In this document: positions 6,215 to 15,386 of the stretch, in pieces
Position numbering within the stretch: the stretch's first letter is position 1
How the letters are laid out: each line of letters opens with the position of its first letter
From: JAGMES01 sp023128035
GTDB taxonomy: Bacteria > Bacillota > Halanaerobiia > DY22613
DNA: 29,351 bases
NCBI GenBank assembly: GCA_030627905.1
Contig: DAOVRZ010000075.1
Span: 1 to 29,351 of the forward strand
Direction of reading: 5' to 3'
The notes under the pieces: generated by a model
What the model was told of the DNA's origin: nothing
The model's input: only the letters and a program-made list of their open reading frames with translations
Database searches by the model: none
Made by a program: the position numbers and the translations under genes

Positions 6215-9079
6215 ATGGTTAAGAATAAAATAATCATTCGTGGAGCTCAGGAGAATAATTTAAAAAACCTGGATCTTGATATTCCACGAGATCAATTAGT
6301 TGTAATTACTGGTTTGAGTGGTTCAGGAAAATCTTCTCTAGCTTTTGATACCATCTATGCTGAAGGCCAGAGAAGATATGTTGAGTCATTATCGGCATAT
6401 GCTAGACAGTTTCTTGGTCAGATGGAAAAACCTCATGTAGAATATATTGAAGGTCTGTCCCCTGCTATCAGTATTGATCAGAAGACAACCAGCAGAAATC
6501 CACGTTCTACTGTAGGTACAGTTACAGAAATATATGATTATTTGCGTCTTCTCTTCGCTCGTGTCGGGCATCCTCATTGTCCTGAATGCGGTAAACCAAT
6601 TGCTTCTCAGATGGTGAGTGAGATGGTTGATCAAGTTATGGGATTAGGTGAGAGGACAAAGGTTCAGGTTCTTGCTCCATTGGTTAAAGGCCGAAAAGGA
6701 GAACACCAGAATCTCATTGCTATGGCCCAAAGAGAAGGTTATGTTCGTCTGCGAGTGGATGGCGAAGTTAGAGATGTTACAGAGGATATAGTTTTGGATA
6801 AAAATAAGAAGCACAATCTTGAGGTTGTAGTGGATCGCTTAATTGTCAAAGAAGGTATTCAGAGCCGTTTAGCTGATTCGATAGAGACATCTTTGAAATT
6901 GGGCGAAGGTCTCGTGATTATCGACGTCATTGACGGTAAAGAGATGTTGATGAGTGAAAATTTTGCCTGTGTTGAATGTGGGATCAGTCTTGAAGAGTTA
7001 ACTCCTCGGATGTTTTCTTTTAACAGTCCATATGGGGCATGTCCTGAATGTGATGGCTTAGGTCAAAAAAGAGAATTTGATCCAGATTTGATTCTTGAGT
7101 GGGAGCGTTCTGCAACAAAAGGGGGAATCATTCCCTGGAGAAATTCCAATGCTAAATATTATCCACAACTTTTGGCAGGAGTCGCAGAGGCTCTTGGATT
7201 TAGTTTAGAAGTTCCTCTAAAAGATTTATCGAAAGAAGCAATTAATGCAATTTTATATGGTTCAGATGAAATTATAAAATTTAATTATACCAACTCTTAT
7301 GGTCGAACTAGAGCTCATGAGACTAGATGGGAAGGGATTATCAATAATTTTCGTCGCCGCTTAAATGATAATAATTCTGGATCATACCATTCTCATATGG
7401 AACGTTATATGAGTGTACGTCCTTGTGCATCTTGTGGTGGTGCAAGGTTAAAGAAGGAAACATTGGCAGTAATAGTTGGTGGGTTGAATATAAATCAGGT
7501 TACCCGTTTTTCTATCAAAGAAGCCTTAGAATTCTTCGAAAATTTGGAACTGACTTCTAGAGAAGAGATGATTGCAGAGCAGATTTTGAAAGAGATTAAA
7601 GCTAGATTGCTTTTTTTGAATGATGTAGGTTTGGATTATTTGAATTTAAGCCGTGCTGCAGGAACATTATCTGGAGGGGAAGCACAAAGGATTCGTCTTG
7701 CTACTCAGATAGGTTCACAGCTTGTGGGAGTATTATATATCCTTGATGAACCGAGTATTGGTCTTCATCAGAGGGATAACGATAGATTAATTCAAACATT
7801 GAAGGATTTACGGGATATCGGTAATACGGTTATTGTTGTTGAACATGATGAAGATACTATTCGAGAGGCTGATTGGGTGATAGATATTGGCCCTGGGGCC
7901 GGTCGAAATGGTGGTTATGTAATTGCAGAAGGTGTGCCATCAGATGTGATGAAGGTAGAAAAATCTTTGACAGGTCAGTATCTATCTGGAGAGCGATTTA
8001 TTGCAATTCCTTCTGAACGACTGAAATCTAATGGAAAGTATGTTGAAATCAAAGGAGCTAGACAGCATAATTTAAAAAATGTAGATATTAAGATCCCTTT
8101 AGGCACTTTTACCTGTGTGACAGGTGTTTCTGGTTCAGGAAAAAGTACACTAATTAATCAGATTCTTCATCGTAAATTAATGCAGCACTTTTATGATTCA
8201 ATTGAACGTCCAGGTGTGCATGATGAAATTTTAGGTTTAGAAAACTTGGATAAAGTAATTACCATTGATCAATCTCCTATTGGTAGAACACCACGTTCTA
8301 ATCCAGCGACTTATACTAAACTTTTTGATTTTATTCGCGATGTATTTGCATCTACTCCTGAGGCGAAGGCAAGAGGATATCAAAAAGGTCGTTTTTCTTT
8401 TAATGTGAAAGGTGGACGATGTGAGGCTTGTAGTGGTGATGGAATTATTAAAATTGAAATGCATTTCTTGCCTGATGTTTATGTACCCTGTGAGGTTTGC
8501 GAGGGGAAACGTTATAATCGTGAAACATTAGAGATCAAATATAAGGGTAAAACTATTTCAGAAGTATTGAGTATGACTGTGGAAGAAGCATTAGAGTTTT
8601 TTGGAAATGTCCCAAAAATTGCGAATCGATTGCAAACTCTTTATGATGTTGGCTTGAGTTATATTAAATTGGGTCAACCTGCTACCACTTTATCTGGCGG
8701 TGAGGCTCAAAGGGTAAAAATTGCTACAGAACTTAGTAAACGGAGTACAGGAAAAACGATTTATATCTTAGATGAGCCAACTACAGGTTTACACTTTGAG
8801 GATGTAAATAAGCTTTTACAGATTCTCTTTAAACTTCGTGAAGGCGGTAATACTGTTTTGGTTATTGAGCATAATCTCGATGTTATTAAATCAGCAGATT
8901 ATATTATTGACCTTGGCCCAGAAGGAGGAGAACGGGGTGGAGAGATAATTGTTGCGGGAACACCTGAAAAAGTGGCACAAAATTCAAAATCCTATACAGG
9001 TCAATTTTTGAAGAATGTATTAGCAAATGGAAAGTATTCTGGAGAAAACACTTTTGAACAGATGGCTATAGAAGCCTAA
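6215..9079 (+). CDS. uvrA: Excinuclease ABC subunit A
   Basis: Dimeric ABC-type ATPase that scans DNA for lesions and loads UvrB. Two ATPase modules are complete: Walker A GLSGSGKS (residues 33-40) and GVSGSGKS in the second half, each with an LSGGEAQR signature and an LDEPS/LDEPT Walker B. Zinc-binding clusters are visible as CPEC (near residue 120), CVEC...CPEC and CEAC...CEVC. The ATG at 6215 follows GGTGGAGG (6199-6206) with good spacing; the in-frame GTG at 6200 is inside that ribosome site. The 954-residue length is typical. It is the last gene of the SOS-type operon and is followed by a strong terminator. Confidence 0.97.
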   Translation: MVKNKIIIRGAQENNLKNLDLDIPRDQLVVITGLSGSGKSSLAFDTIYAEGQRRYVESLSAYARQFLGQMEKPHVEYIEGLSPAISIDQKTTSRNPRSTVGTVTEIYDYLRLLFARVGHPHCPECGKPIASQMVSEMVDQVMGLGERTKVQVLAPLVKGRKGEHQNLIAMAQREGYVRLRVDGEVRDVTEDIVLDKNKKHNLEVVVDRLIVKEGIQSRLADSIETSLKLGEGLVIIDVIDGKEMLMSENFACVECGISLEELTPRMFSFNSPYGACPECDGLGQKREFDPDLILEWERSATKGGIIPWRNSNAKYYPQLLAGVAEALGFSLEVPLKDLSKEAINAILYGSDEIIKFNYTNSYGRTRAHETRWEGIINNFRRRLNDNNSGSYHSHMERYMSVRPCASCGGARLKKETLAVIVGGLNINQVTRFSIKEALEFFENLELTSREEMIAEQILKEIKARLLFLNDVGLDYLNLSRAAGTLSGGEAQRIRLATQIGSQLVGVLYILDEPSIGLHQRDNDRLIQTLKDLRDIGNTVIVVEHDEDTIREADWVIDIGPGAGRNGGYVIAEGVPSDVMKVEKSLTGQYLSGERFIAIPSERLKSNGKYVEIKGARQHNLKNVDIKIPLGTFTCVTGVSGSGKSTLINQILHRKLMQHFYDSIERPGVHDEILGLENLDKVITIDQSPIGRTPRSNPATYTKLFDFIRDVFASTPEAKARGYQKGRFSFNVKGGRCEACSGDGIIKIEMHFLPDVYVPCEVCEGKRYNRETLEIKYKGKTISEVLSMTVEEALEFFGNVPKIANRLQTLYDVGLSYIKLGQPATTLSGGEAQRVKIATELSKRSTGKTIYILDEPTTGLHFEDVNKLLQILFKLREGGNTVLVIEHNLDVIKSADYIIDLGPEGGERGGEIIVAGTPEKVAQNSKSYTGQFLKNVLANGKYSGENTFEQMAIEA

Positions 9080-9094
9080 TGATTTTATTTCGAA

Positions 9095-9147
9095 TTCAAA
9101 AACTTAAAGGCTGAGGAGATAAATTCCTCAGCCTTTAAGTTTTTGAA
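9095..9147 (+). terminator. Strong terminator after uvrA
   Basis: A perfect 23-bp stem (arms 9095-9117 and 9125-9147) with loop GATAAAT. The GC-rich core is GGCTGAGGA / TCCTCAGCC and A/T-rich ends give T-runs on both strands, so it could work in both directions. Confidence 0.9.
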
Positions 9148-9249
9148 ATTTATATAACTATAAATAATCTAAAAAAAAGCTTGATGTTAAGCAGGCATTT
9201 TGAGAACTATGTAGAATCATAAAGAAAAGTGTGATTTTTTTTTGAGAAG

Positions 9250-9267
9250 TTGTGCAAACGTTTGAAC
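9250..9267. promoter_or_regulatory. LacI-family operator upstream of the regulator gene
   Basis: TTGTGCAAACGTTTGAAC contains the perfect palindrome CAAACGTTTG (9255-9264) with the central CpG typical of LacI/CcpA family sites. It lies about 40 nt before the lacI-type gene, and its first 10 bases recur at 10342-10351. Autoregulation, or catabolite control by CcpA, is likely. Confidence 0.7.
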
Positions 9268-9305
9268 ACAAAGAATAAAATATACAGCTTATAGAGGAGG
9301 ATTTT

Positions 9306-10325
9306 ATGGGGGTAACTATTAAAGATGTAGCAAAATTAGCGAATGTGTCGCCGTCAACAGTCTCAAGAGTTATTGCAGGAAATAAACGTATCAGTCTGGC
9401 TACCCATGAAAAAGTAAAAAAAGCAATGGATGAGATAGGATATTATCCTAATGCAAATGCTCGTAGTCTAGTAAATAATAGCACAGAAATGATAGGACTA
9501 GTTTTATCTCGTTCTGTTGTAGCAGCTTTATCAAATCCTTTCTTTCCAGAGATTATTCGAGGAATAACTTCAATAGCTCAAAAATATGGATATAGTTTAT
9601 TATTGAGTAGTAGTAAAGACCATTTTGAAGAAGAAGAAGAAGCACTGCGAATGCTACGTGAGCGCCGGGTAGATGGTCTTTTGGTTTTAGCATCCAGGGT
9701 GAATGATTCACTAATCCAAAAAGTTCAACATGGTAATCATCCAATTGTGCTGGTCGGGAGGGTTCCAAATGATGATGAACTTTATTGGGTAAATAATGAT
9801 AATGTCGAGTCAGCCAAAAAAGCTGTAACGTATTTAACTGAATTGGGACATCAAAAGATTGGACTATTAAGTGGGTCAATGGAATATATTATGTCACAGG
9901 ATCGTTTGGAGGGCTATCAATTAGGTTTATCTCAGGCAGGGATATCATATGACTCTACTTTAATCGAAGAGGTTGAATTTACCGTAGAGAGTGGAACACA
10001 GGGTATGATGAAGCTTTTAGAAAAACATCCTGATTTGACAGCTGTTTTTGCAACTGATGATATCTTAGCAATTGGCGCTATACAGATGCTTAAAAATAAG
10101 GGATTAGCTGTCCCAAAAGATATTAGTGTTATTGGGTTTAATGATGGTCCATTTGCATCATACATTGATCCTTCATTAACCACCATTCGAATTCCAATCT
10201 ATGAGATGGGGGTTACTGCTGTCGGTATGTTGATAAAAATCATCAAAGGTGAAGAGATAAGTCAACGACAGGTATCTCTTTCAACTGAACTCATTATTCG
10301 TGATTCATGTAAACAATTAGATTGA
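9306..10325 (+). CDS. LacI-family transcriptional regulator, maltodextrin locus
   Basis: Sugar-responsive repressor of 339 residues. The N-terminal helix-turn-helix (TIKDVAKLANVSPSTVSRVI, residues 4-23) and hinge helix (YYPNANARSLV) bind DNA; the rest is a periplasmic-binding-protein fold with the usual SRSV-NPFFPEI, DGLLVLA, GHQKIGLLSG and FATDDILAIGA segments. GAGGAGG precedes the ATG at 9306. It sits at the head of the alpha-glucosidase and malEFG genes, and matching sites at 9250 and 10342 suggest it controls both itself and the next gene. The inducer is probably maltose or a maltodextrin, inferred from neighbours only. CcpA itself is an alternative but is less likely, since this copy sits in a sugar operon. 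Confidence 0.9.
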   Translation: MGVTIKDVAKLANVSPSTVSRVIAGNKRISLATHEKVKKAMDEIGYYPNANARSLVNNSTEMIGLVLSRSVVAALSNPFFPEIIRGITSIAQKYGYSLLLSSSKDHFEEEEEALRMLRERRVDGLLVLASRVNDSLIQKVQHGNHPIVLVGRVPNDDELYWVNNDNVESAKKAVTYLTELGHQKIGLLSGSMEYIMSQDRLEGYQLGLSQAGISYDSTLIEEVEFTVESGTQGMMKLLEKHPDLTAVFATDDILAIGAIQMLKNKGLAVPKDISVIGFNDGPFASYIDPSLTTIRIPIYEMGVTAVGMLIKIIKGEEISQRQVSLSTELIIRDSCKQLD

Positions 10326-10341
10326 TAAAAATTTTTCATTT

Positions 10342-10369
10342 TTGTGCAAACATTATACTAATATATACT
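10342..10369 (+). promoter_or_regulatory. Promoter with operator half-site before the GH31 gene
   Basis: TTGTGCAAAC (10342-10351) repeats exactly the left part of the operator at 9250. Its TTGTGC can act as -35, with TATACT (10364-10369) as -10 at 16-nt spacing. The right half (ATTATA) is diverged, so binding would be weaker or differently oriented. Confidence 0.55.
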
Positions 10370-10387
10370 GCTTAGGAGGAAAATACG

Positions 10388-12706
10388 ATGAGCTTAAGAT
10401 GGCAAAATCCAGGTGATGTTCTAGGAGTTGAAATCAATAAGAATAAAATATTGCTTATGGCTGAGAAATGTAATATTCAGATTCATTTTTTAGCAGATGA
10501 CCTTTTTCAGGTAAAAATGATCCGCCCAGAAGAGGTTGTATTGGATTCTATTGCTATTTGCAAAAAAGAATGGGCTGATATAAATCTCACTATTATTGAA
10601 AATGAAACTCAACTGACTATAGAATCTGAAAAATTAAGAGTGAAGATTGGTCATTATCCTTATGCTATGACAGTTTATAATACTGAAGGAAATATTATTT
10701 TAGCTGATTATGACCAAGCAGGTCTTGGTTTTGAAATAGGAAATTCTAAAGTTCGAGCAATGAAAAAGCTTAATTCTGATGAAAAGTTTTATGGCTTAGG
10801 AGAACGTACAGGATTTTTGAATAAACGCGGTGAAAATCATGAGCTTTGGAATTATGATCAATATTTAGCTCATGTTCACGATACCGAACACATGTACAAA
10901 TCGATTCCGTTTCTTCTTAGCATGAAGAACAAAATGGCCTATGGTATCTTTTTTGATAATACATTTTTAACTAGATTCGATTTAGGTAAAGAGTCAGAAG
11001 ATTATTTCTATTTCGAAGCAGAGGGTGGTTCATTAAATTATTATGTTTTTTATGGTCCGACATTGAAAAAGATTATTCGACGATATACCGAATTGACAGG
11101 AAAAATGGAGTTACCACCTCTTTGGTCTCTAGGGTTCCAACAATCTCGTTATAGTTATTACCCTGAGGAAAAGGTAAATCAAATTGGAAAAACATTTCGT
11201 GAAAAAGGGATTCCTTGTGATGTTATTCATTTGGACATTGATTATATGGATGGATATCGTGTTTTTACTTGGGATCAAGAACGTTTTCCTAATCCTAAAA
11301 AGATGTTAGCCGACTTAAAAGATCAAGGATTTAAAGTGATTACAATTGTTGACCCAGGTGTCAAAAAAGATGCTGATTATAGCGTTTATCAAGAAGGGAT
11401 GGAGAACGGTTATTTCTGTGGCGATAAATTTGGTTTTCCTTTTGTGGGAAAAGTATGGCCAGGAGAAAGCGTCTTCCCTGATTTTTCTGATACTGAGGTC
11501 AGAAATTGGTGGGCTGAAAAAAATAAAGAATTTGTAAAAGAAGGAATTGCTGGAATTTGGAATGATATGAATGAACCTGCAGTTATGGATGCAGAGAGCA
11601 AAACCATGGATCTTGATATTCTTCATAAGAATGATGGTCGTGAGATTACTCATGGTGAATTTCATAATCTTTATGGAATTTATATGGGTCTGGCAACTAA
11701 AAATGGGCTTTTGGAAGCTCGTCCAAATGAGCGTCCCTTTATATTGACCAGAGCAGCTTATGCAGGGATTCAACGGATTGCTGCTGTTTGGACTGGAGAT
11801 AATCGAAGCTTTTGGGAACATCTAGCTCTTTCGATTCCGATGTTGACTACTCTTGGGATGAGTGGGGTTACATTTGCCGGGGGAGATATCGGTGGATTTG
11901 GATTTGATGCTGACCCAGAGTTGTTTATAAGATGGATGCAGTTAGGAATCTGTTATCCTTTCTGTCGAGCTCATAGTGCAGTAGGGACAAGAGATCAGGA
12001 ACCATGGAGTTATGGTCAAAAAATTGAGAATATTGCAAAAGAATATATTTCTCTTCGTTATCGTTTGATGCCATATTTTTATAATCTCTTTTATCGGGCA
12101 TCAAAATTAGGTGATCCAGTTATGCGTCCAATGGTATTAGAATATCAGAACGATGAAAAGGTTCATAATTTAAATGATCAATTCATGTTAGGGGAAGCAT
12201 TGTTAATCGCACCTGTCATCCAGCCTGGTAAAGATTGCCGAGGAGTGTATTTGCCAGAGGGTGAATGGTACGATTTTCATACTGATGAGAAATATTTAGG
12301 TGGAAAGTCTATTCTAGCTGATGCCCCATTAAGTAAGATGCCTATTTTTGTTAAAGCAGGTTCCTTCATACCTATGGCTCCTGTGGTTAATTACATTGGC
12401 GAAAAGGAAATCGAGGAACTTACTATTCTGATATATCCTGGTAGGGATGTGGATGAATTGTATTATGAAGATGATGGACAGAGCTTTGATTATCGGGAAG
12501 GAAAATATAATTTAAGTCGTTGGAAAGTACAGTTTAGTTCTGAGGATATATATTTAACTGTTAGTTCTGAAGTCAAAGGATTTACTTCCTCTATCAAAGT
12601 ATTAAATGTAATTTTCAAAGGTTTAGCTAATATGAAGAGTGTTTGGGTTAATGGGGAAAAGGTGAATAGTATTGTTGAAGATAAAGATTTGATTGTTCAA
12701 ATATAA
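10388..12706 (+). CDS. GH31 alpha-glucosidase
   Basis: Cytoplasmic retaining alpha-glucosidase expected to release glucose from the non-reducing ends of maltodextrins. The N-terminal beta-sandwich contains YGLGERTG and LWNYDQY, which shape the -1 subsite. The catalytic nucleophile is Asp393 in IWNDMNEP and the acid/base is Asp471 in WTGDNRSFWEHL; GGDIGGF follows, as in family GH31. C-terminal beta-domains end at residue 772, a standard size. No signal peptide is present. GGAGG precedes the ATG at 10388. It is the first enzyme gene of the maltodextrin locus. GH31 also includes alpha-xylosidases; the malEFG neighbours make alpha-glucosidase the better call. Confidence 0.9.
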   Translation: MSLRWQNPGDVLGVEINKNKILLMAEKCNIQIHFLADDLFQVKMIRPEEVVLDSIAICKKEWADINLTIIENETQLTIESEKLRVKIGHYPYAMTVYNTEGNIILADYDQAGLGFEIGNSKVRAMKKLNSDEKFYGLGERTGFLNKRGENHELWNYDQYLAHVHDTEHMYKSIPFLLSMKNKMAYGIFFDNTFLTRFDLGKESEDYFYFEAEGGSLNYYVFYGPTLKKIIRRYTELTGKMELPPLWSLGFQQSRYSYYPEEKVNQIGKTFREKGIPCDVIHLDIDYMDGYRVFTWDQERFPNPKKMLADLKDQGFKVITIVDPGVKKDADYSVYQEGMENGYFCGDKFGFPFVGKVWPGESVFPDFSDTEVRNWWAEKNKEFVKEGIAGIWNDMNEPAVMDAESKTMDLDILHKNDGREITHGEFHNLYGIYMGLATKNGLLEARPNERPFILTRAAYAGIQRIAAVWTGDNRSFWEHLALSIPMLTTLGMSGVTFAGGDIGGFGFDADPELFIRWMQLGICYPFCRAHSAVGTRDQEPWSYGQKIENIAKEYISLRYRLMPYFYNLFYRASKLGDPVMRPMVLEYQNDEKVHNLNDQFMLGEALLIAPVIQPGKDCRGVYLPEGEWYDFHTDEKYLGGKSILADAPLSKMPIFVKAGSFIPMAPVVNYIGEKEIEELTILIYPGRDVDELYYEDDGQSFDYREGKYNLSRWKVQFSSEDIYLTVSSEVKGFTSSIKVLNVIFKGLANMKSVWVNGEKVNSIVEDKDLIVQI

Positions 12707-12800
12707 ACTTTTTCAATAAATAATTCTGGGGGGTGAGGGGGGAGTAGATTGAAGTTTTCTTGGGTTTTTAGGTAAAAAAAAATATTTAGGAGGATGAATT

Positions 12801-13997
12801 ATGAATAAGAGAAGTTTAGTTCTGGTATTAGTGTTGATGTTAGTTTTGAGTGCCAATGCATTGGCTACTAAATTGGTGATCTGGGAAAGCGCTGGCCCTG
12901 AAACGAAATTTCTTAACAGTGTAATAGACCAATTTACTGCTGAGACTGGTATTGAGATTGAAGTTGTTGCAGTTGATCAATTAGATCAAGGTTCAAAATT
13001 AGCTCTTGATGGTCCTGCTGGTAAAGGTGCGGATATTCTAGTTTGGCCTCATGATAGAATAGGTCAAGCGGTTTTAGAAGGAATCATTGCTCCTCTTGAT
13101 GTAACTTCTGAAATACTTGCACCATATATTGGATCAACTATTGATGCTATGAGCTATGGCGGTGAAGTTTATGGTATCCCTTATTCTTTGGAAACTACAG
13201 CTTTAATCTATAATAAAGACCTTCTTCCAGTTGTTCCTAACTCAATGAATGCTCTGTTTGCTATCGCAAAAGAGATGACAACTGAAGACCAATATGGTTT
13301 CTTATATGATATTACAAACTTCTACTTTACTTATGGTTTTCTAGGTGGTTATGGTGGTTATGTTTTTGAGAAAGTTGACGGTGGTTTAGATGTAGAAAGT
13401 GTTGGTCTTGCAAATGATGGTGCGATTGAAGGTGCAGAATTAGTCTTAAGATTCCGTACTGAAGGTTTGATTCCAGAAGGTACTAACTATGATGTAACAG
13501 ATGGTCTGTTTAAAGAAGGTAAAGTTGCTGCTATCATCAATGGTCCATGGTCTTTCAAAAACTATAAAGATGCTGGTATAAATTATGGAATCGCTCCATT
13601 ACCAAAACTTTCTAATGGTAATTACCCAACTACTTTTATTGGTGTAAAAGGTTATTATGTTAGCCAATTTAGTGAGAATAAAGATGCTGCTTTGAAATTT
13701 ATCCTCTGGTTAACAAGTAAAGATATAGCTTTTAAGCATTATGAAATGAGCGCAATTATTCCAACTAACAAAGAAATTTTGGAAATGCCAGAATTTAAGA
13801 AAAATGCAGATTTCTTAGCATTTGCTACTCAAGCAGGTCGTGGTGTTCCAATGCCTAACGTTCCAGAAATGGGTCAAGTTTGGGATCCAATGGCTGCTGC
13901 GTTAACTCATATTTTGAATCAAGAAGCTACTCCTGATTTGGCTTTGGAAATGGCTGTAGAGCAAATTCAAGAGAGCATTTGGGAAATGAAGAACTAA
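12801..13997 (+). CDS. malE: Maltose/maltodextrin-binding protein
   Basis: Extracytoplasmic substrate-binding protein of a CUT1 ABC importer, 398 residues. A signal peptide (residues 1-22, hydrophobic core LVLVLVLMLVLS, cleavage likely after ALA) has no lipobox Cys, so the mature protein would be soluble in a periplasm. The mature part has ADILVWPHDRIGQ, YGIPYSLETTALIYNKDLL and AAIINGPWSF, characteristic of MalE/MdxE. AGGAGG at about 12789-12794 precedes the ATG. Codon use is enriched in GGT, GCT and CCA compared with neighbours, as in highly expressed genes. A stem-loop right after the stop separates it from the permease genes. Confidence 0.92.
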   Translation: MNKRSLVLVLVLMLVLSANALATKLVIWESAGPETKFLNSVIDQFTAETGIEIEVVAVDQLDQGSKLALDGPAGKGADILVWPHDRIGQAVLEGIIAPLDVTSEILAPYIGSTIDAMSYGGEVYGIPYSLETTALIYNKDLLPVVPNSMNALFAIAKEMTTEDQYGFLYDITNFYFTYGFLGGYGGYVFEKVDGGLDVESVGLANDGAIEGAELVLRFRTEGLIPEGTNYDVTDGLFKEGKVAAIINGPWSFKNYKDAGINYGIAPLPKLSNGNYPTTFIGVKGYYVSQFSENKDAALKFILWLTSKDIAFKHYEMSAIIPTNKEILEMPEFKKNADFLAFATQAGRGVPMPNVPEMGQVWDPMAAALTHILNQEATPDLALEMAVEQIQESIWEMKN

Positions 13998-14012
13998 TTT
14001 AGAAAAATTCAG

Positions 14013-14049
14013 GATACATTCACACACATGTTGTGTGAATGTATCTTTT
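14013..14049 (+). terminator. Intercistronic stem-loop between malE and malF
   Basis: Perfect 14-bp stem GATACATTCACACA (14013-14026) / 14032-14045 with loop CATGT, followed by TTTT. The short T-run suggests partial termination or 3'-end protection, which would give more MalE than MalF/MalG. Confidence 0.75.
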
Positions 14050-14072
14050 CTGGAAAGAGAGGTGCAAAAAAA

Positions 14073-15386
14073 ATGTTTTCACAAACGACTCCAGCAATAT
14101 CTCCTAATAGTACTGGTGGGGTTAGACGTTATATTGCTTTGGCATTATCTGTGATTTGTATGGGGTTGGGCCAGCTTTATAATAGACAAATCGTTAAAGG
14201 GATAGCATTTATAATATTTTACGTTTCTGCTATATTTCAAGGTTTTGAACTATGGAAGTATTCTTATTGGGGATTTACTACATTAGGTAATGTCCCAGGA
14301 CAGGATCATTCATTGGTTATTTTGATAAAAAGTCTGGTAGGAGCGTTTTTTTTCTTAATTATTTTGGGGTTTTATATTTATAATATTACTGATGCATATC
14401 GAAATGGAAAATTACGTGATCAAGGCAGGAAAGTAGCAGGAATCAAAAAGACAGTAAAAAATACTATAGAGCATGCTACCGCATATCTTTACCTTACTCC
14501 AGGTATGACTTTTCTGATTTTAGTTACATTAATTCCTTTGATCTTTACCATATTAATTGCCTTTACGAATTATGATTTATATCATTCTCCACCAGGCAAA
14601 TTAATTGAATGGGTAGGTTTCAAAAATTTTATTAAAATATGGACATTCGGGTCTTGGAGGAGAACATTTGTGGCTGTTTTTTCGTGGACTGTTGTTTGGA
14701 GTGTTTTAGCAACGGCTTCAACTTTTGGATTGGGACTTTTGGTTGCCCTGATATTGAATCAGAAAGATATAAAATTATCCAAGCTTTGGAGGACGTTATT
14801 AATTTTGCCGTGGGCGGTTCCGGCAGTGGTTTCAATTATTCTCTTTGCTGGCCTTTTTAATACACATTTTGGTCCGATTAATCAGATGCTTGCTACTATA
14901 AATATTGGACCAATACGCTGGATGGAAGATCCCTTTTGGGCAAAGTTTTCAGTTTTGTTAGTTAATTTGTGGTTAGGATTTCCATTCAATATGGCTCTTT
15001 GTACAGGTATTTTGCAAAGTATTCCACAAGATATTTATGAAGCAGCAGTGGTTGATGGAGCAAGCCCTTTCAAAAAATTCTGGAAAATTACTTTACCGTT
15101 AGTTCTTTATTCTATGACACCACTTATAATTATGAATCTGGCTTACAACTTTAATAACTTTAATGTAATTTATTTGTTTAATCAAGGAGATCCACCAATT
15201 ATGGGGCTTAGGGATGCAGGAGGTACTGATATTCTTATTTCCTGGGTTTTCAAGCTAACTTTGAATAAACTGAAGTATAACTACGCAGCAGCCCTTTCAC
15301 TGATAATATTTATTATTGTCGCAGGTTTTAGTATTTATAATTTTAGAAGGACACGATCCTTTAAAGAGGAGGATCTTTTACAATGA
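14073..15386 (+). CDS. malF: Maltodextrin ABC transporter permease MalF
   Basis: Inner-membrane permease of 437 residues. Two extra N-terminal membrane segments (MGLGQLYNRQIVKGIAF and a second around ILGFYIY) precede the six-helix core, as in MalF proteins. The EAA loop that docks the ATPase is EAAVVDGASPFKKFWKITLP near residues 325-345. I start at ATG 14073, which follows AGAGAGGTG at 14055-14063; an in-frame ATG at 14028 lies in the loop of the upstream stem-loop and is unlikely. It overlaps malG by 3 nt (ATGA). Confidence 0.9.
   Translation: MFSQTTPAISPNSTGGVRRYIALALSVICMGLGQLYNRQIVKGIAFIIFYVSAIFQGFELWKYSYWGFTTLGNVPGQDHSLVILIKSLVGAFFFLIILGFYIYNITDAYRNGKLRDQGRKVAGIKKTVKNTIEHATAYLYLTPGMTFLILVTLIPLIFTILIAFTNYDLYHSPPGKLIEWVGFKNFIKIWTFGSWRRTFVAVFSWTVVWSVLATASTFGLGLLVALILNQKDIKLSKLWRTLLILPWAVPAVVSIILFAGLFNTHFGPINQMLATINIGPIRWMEDPFWAKFSVLLVNLWLGFPFNMALCTGILQSIPQDIYEAAVVDGASPFKKFWKITLPLVLYSMTPLIIMNLAYNFNNFNVIYLFNQGDPPIMGLRDAGGTDILISWVFKLTLNKLKYNYAAALSLIIFIIVAGFSIYNFRRTRSFKEEDLLQ

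Noticed and set aside
11315..11821. Antisense ORF of 168 codons opposite the GH31 gene
   Set aside because: It overlaps the conserved catalytic region of GH31 on the other strand and its sequence is Ser/Phe/Ile-rich without motifs, as expected of a shadow frame.
12728..12742. G-rich stretch GGGGGGTGAGGGGGG upstream of malE, possible G-quadruplex
   Set aside because: Only two G-runs are present; an intramolecular quadruplex needs four, and splitting each run leaves no loops of normal size.
14028..14072. Earlier in-frame start for malF at 14028
   Set aside because: It lies in the loop of a stem-loop without a ribosome site, while ATG 14073 has AGAGAGGTG upstream and gives a normal MalF N-terminus.
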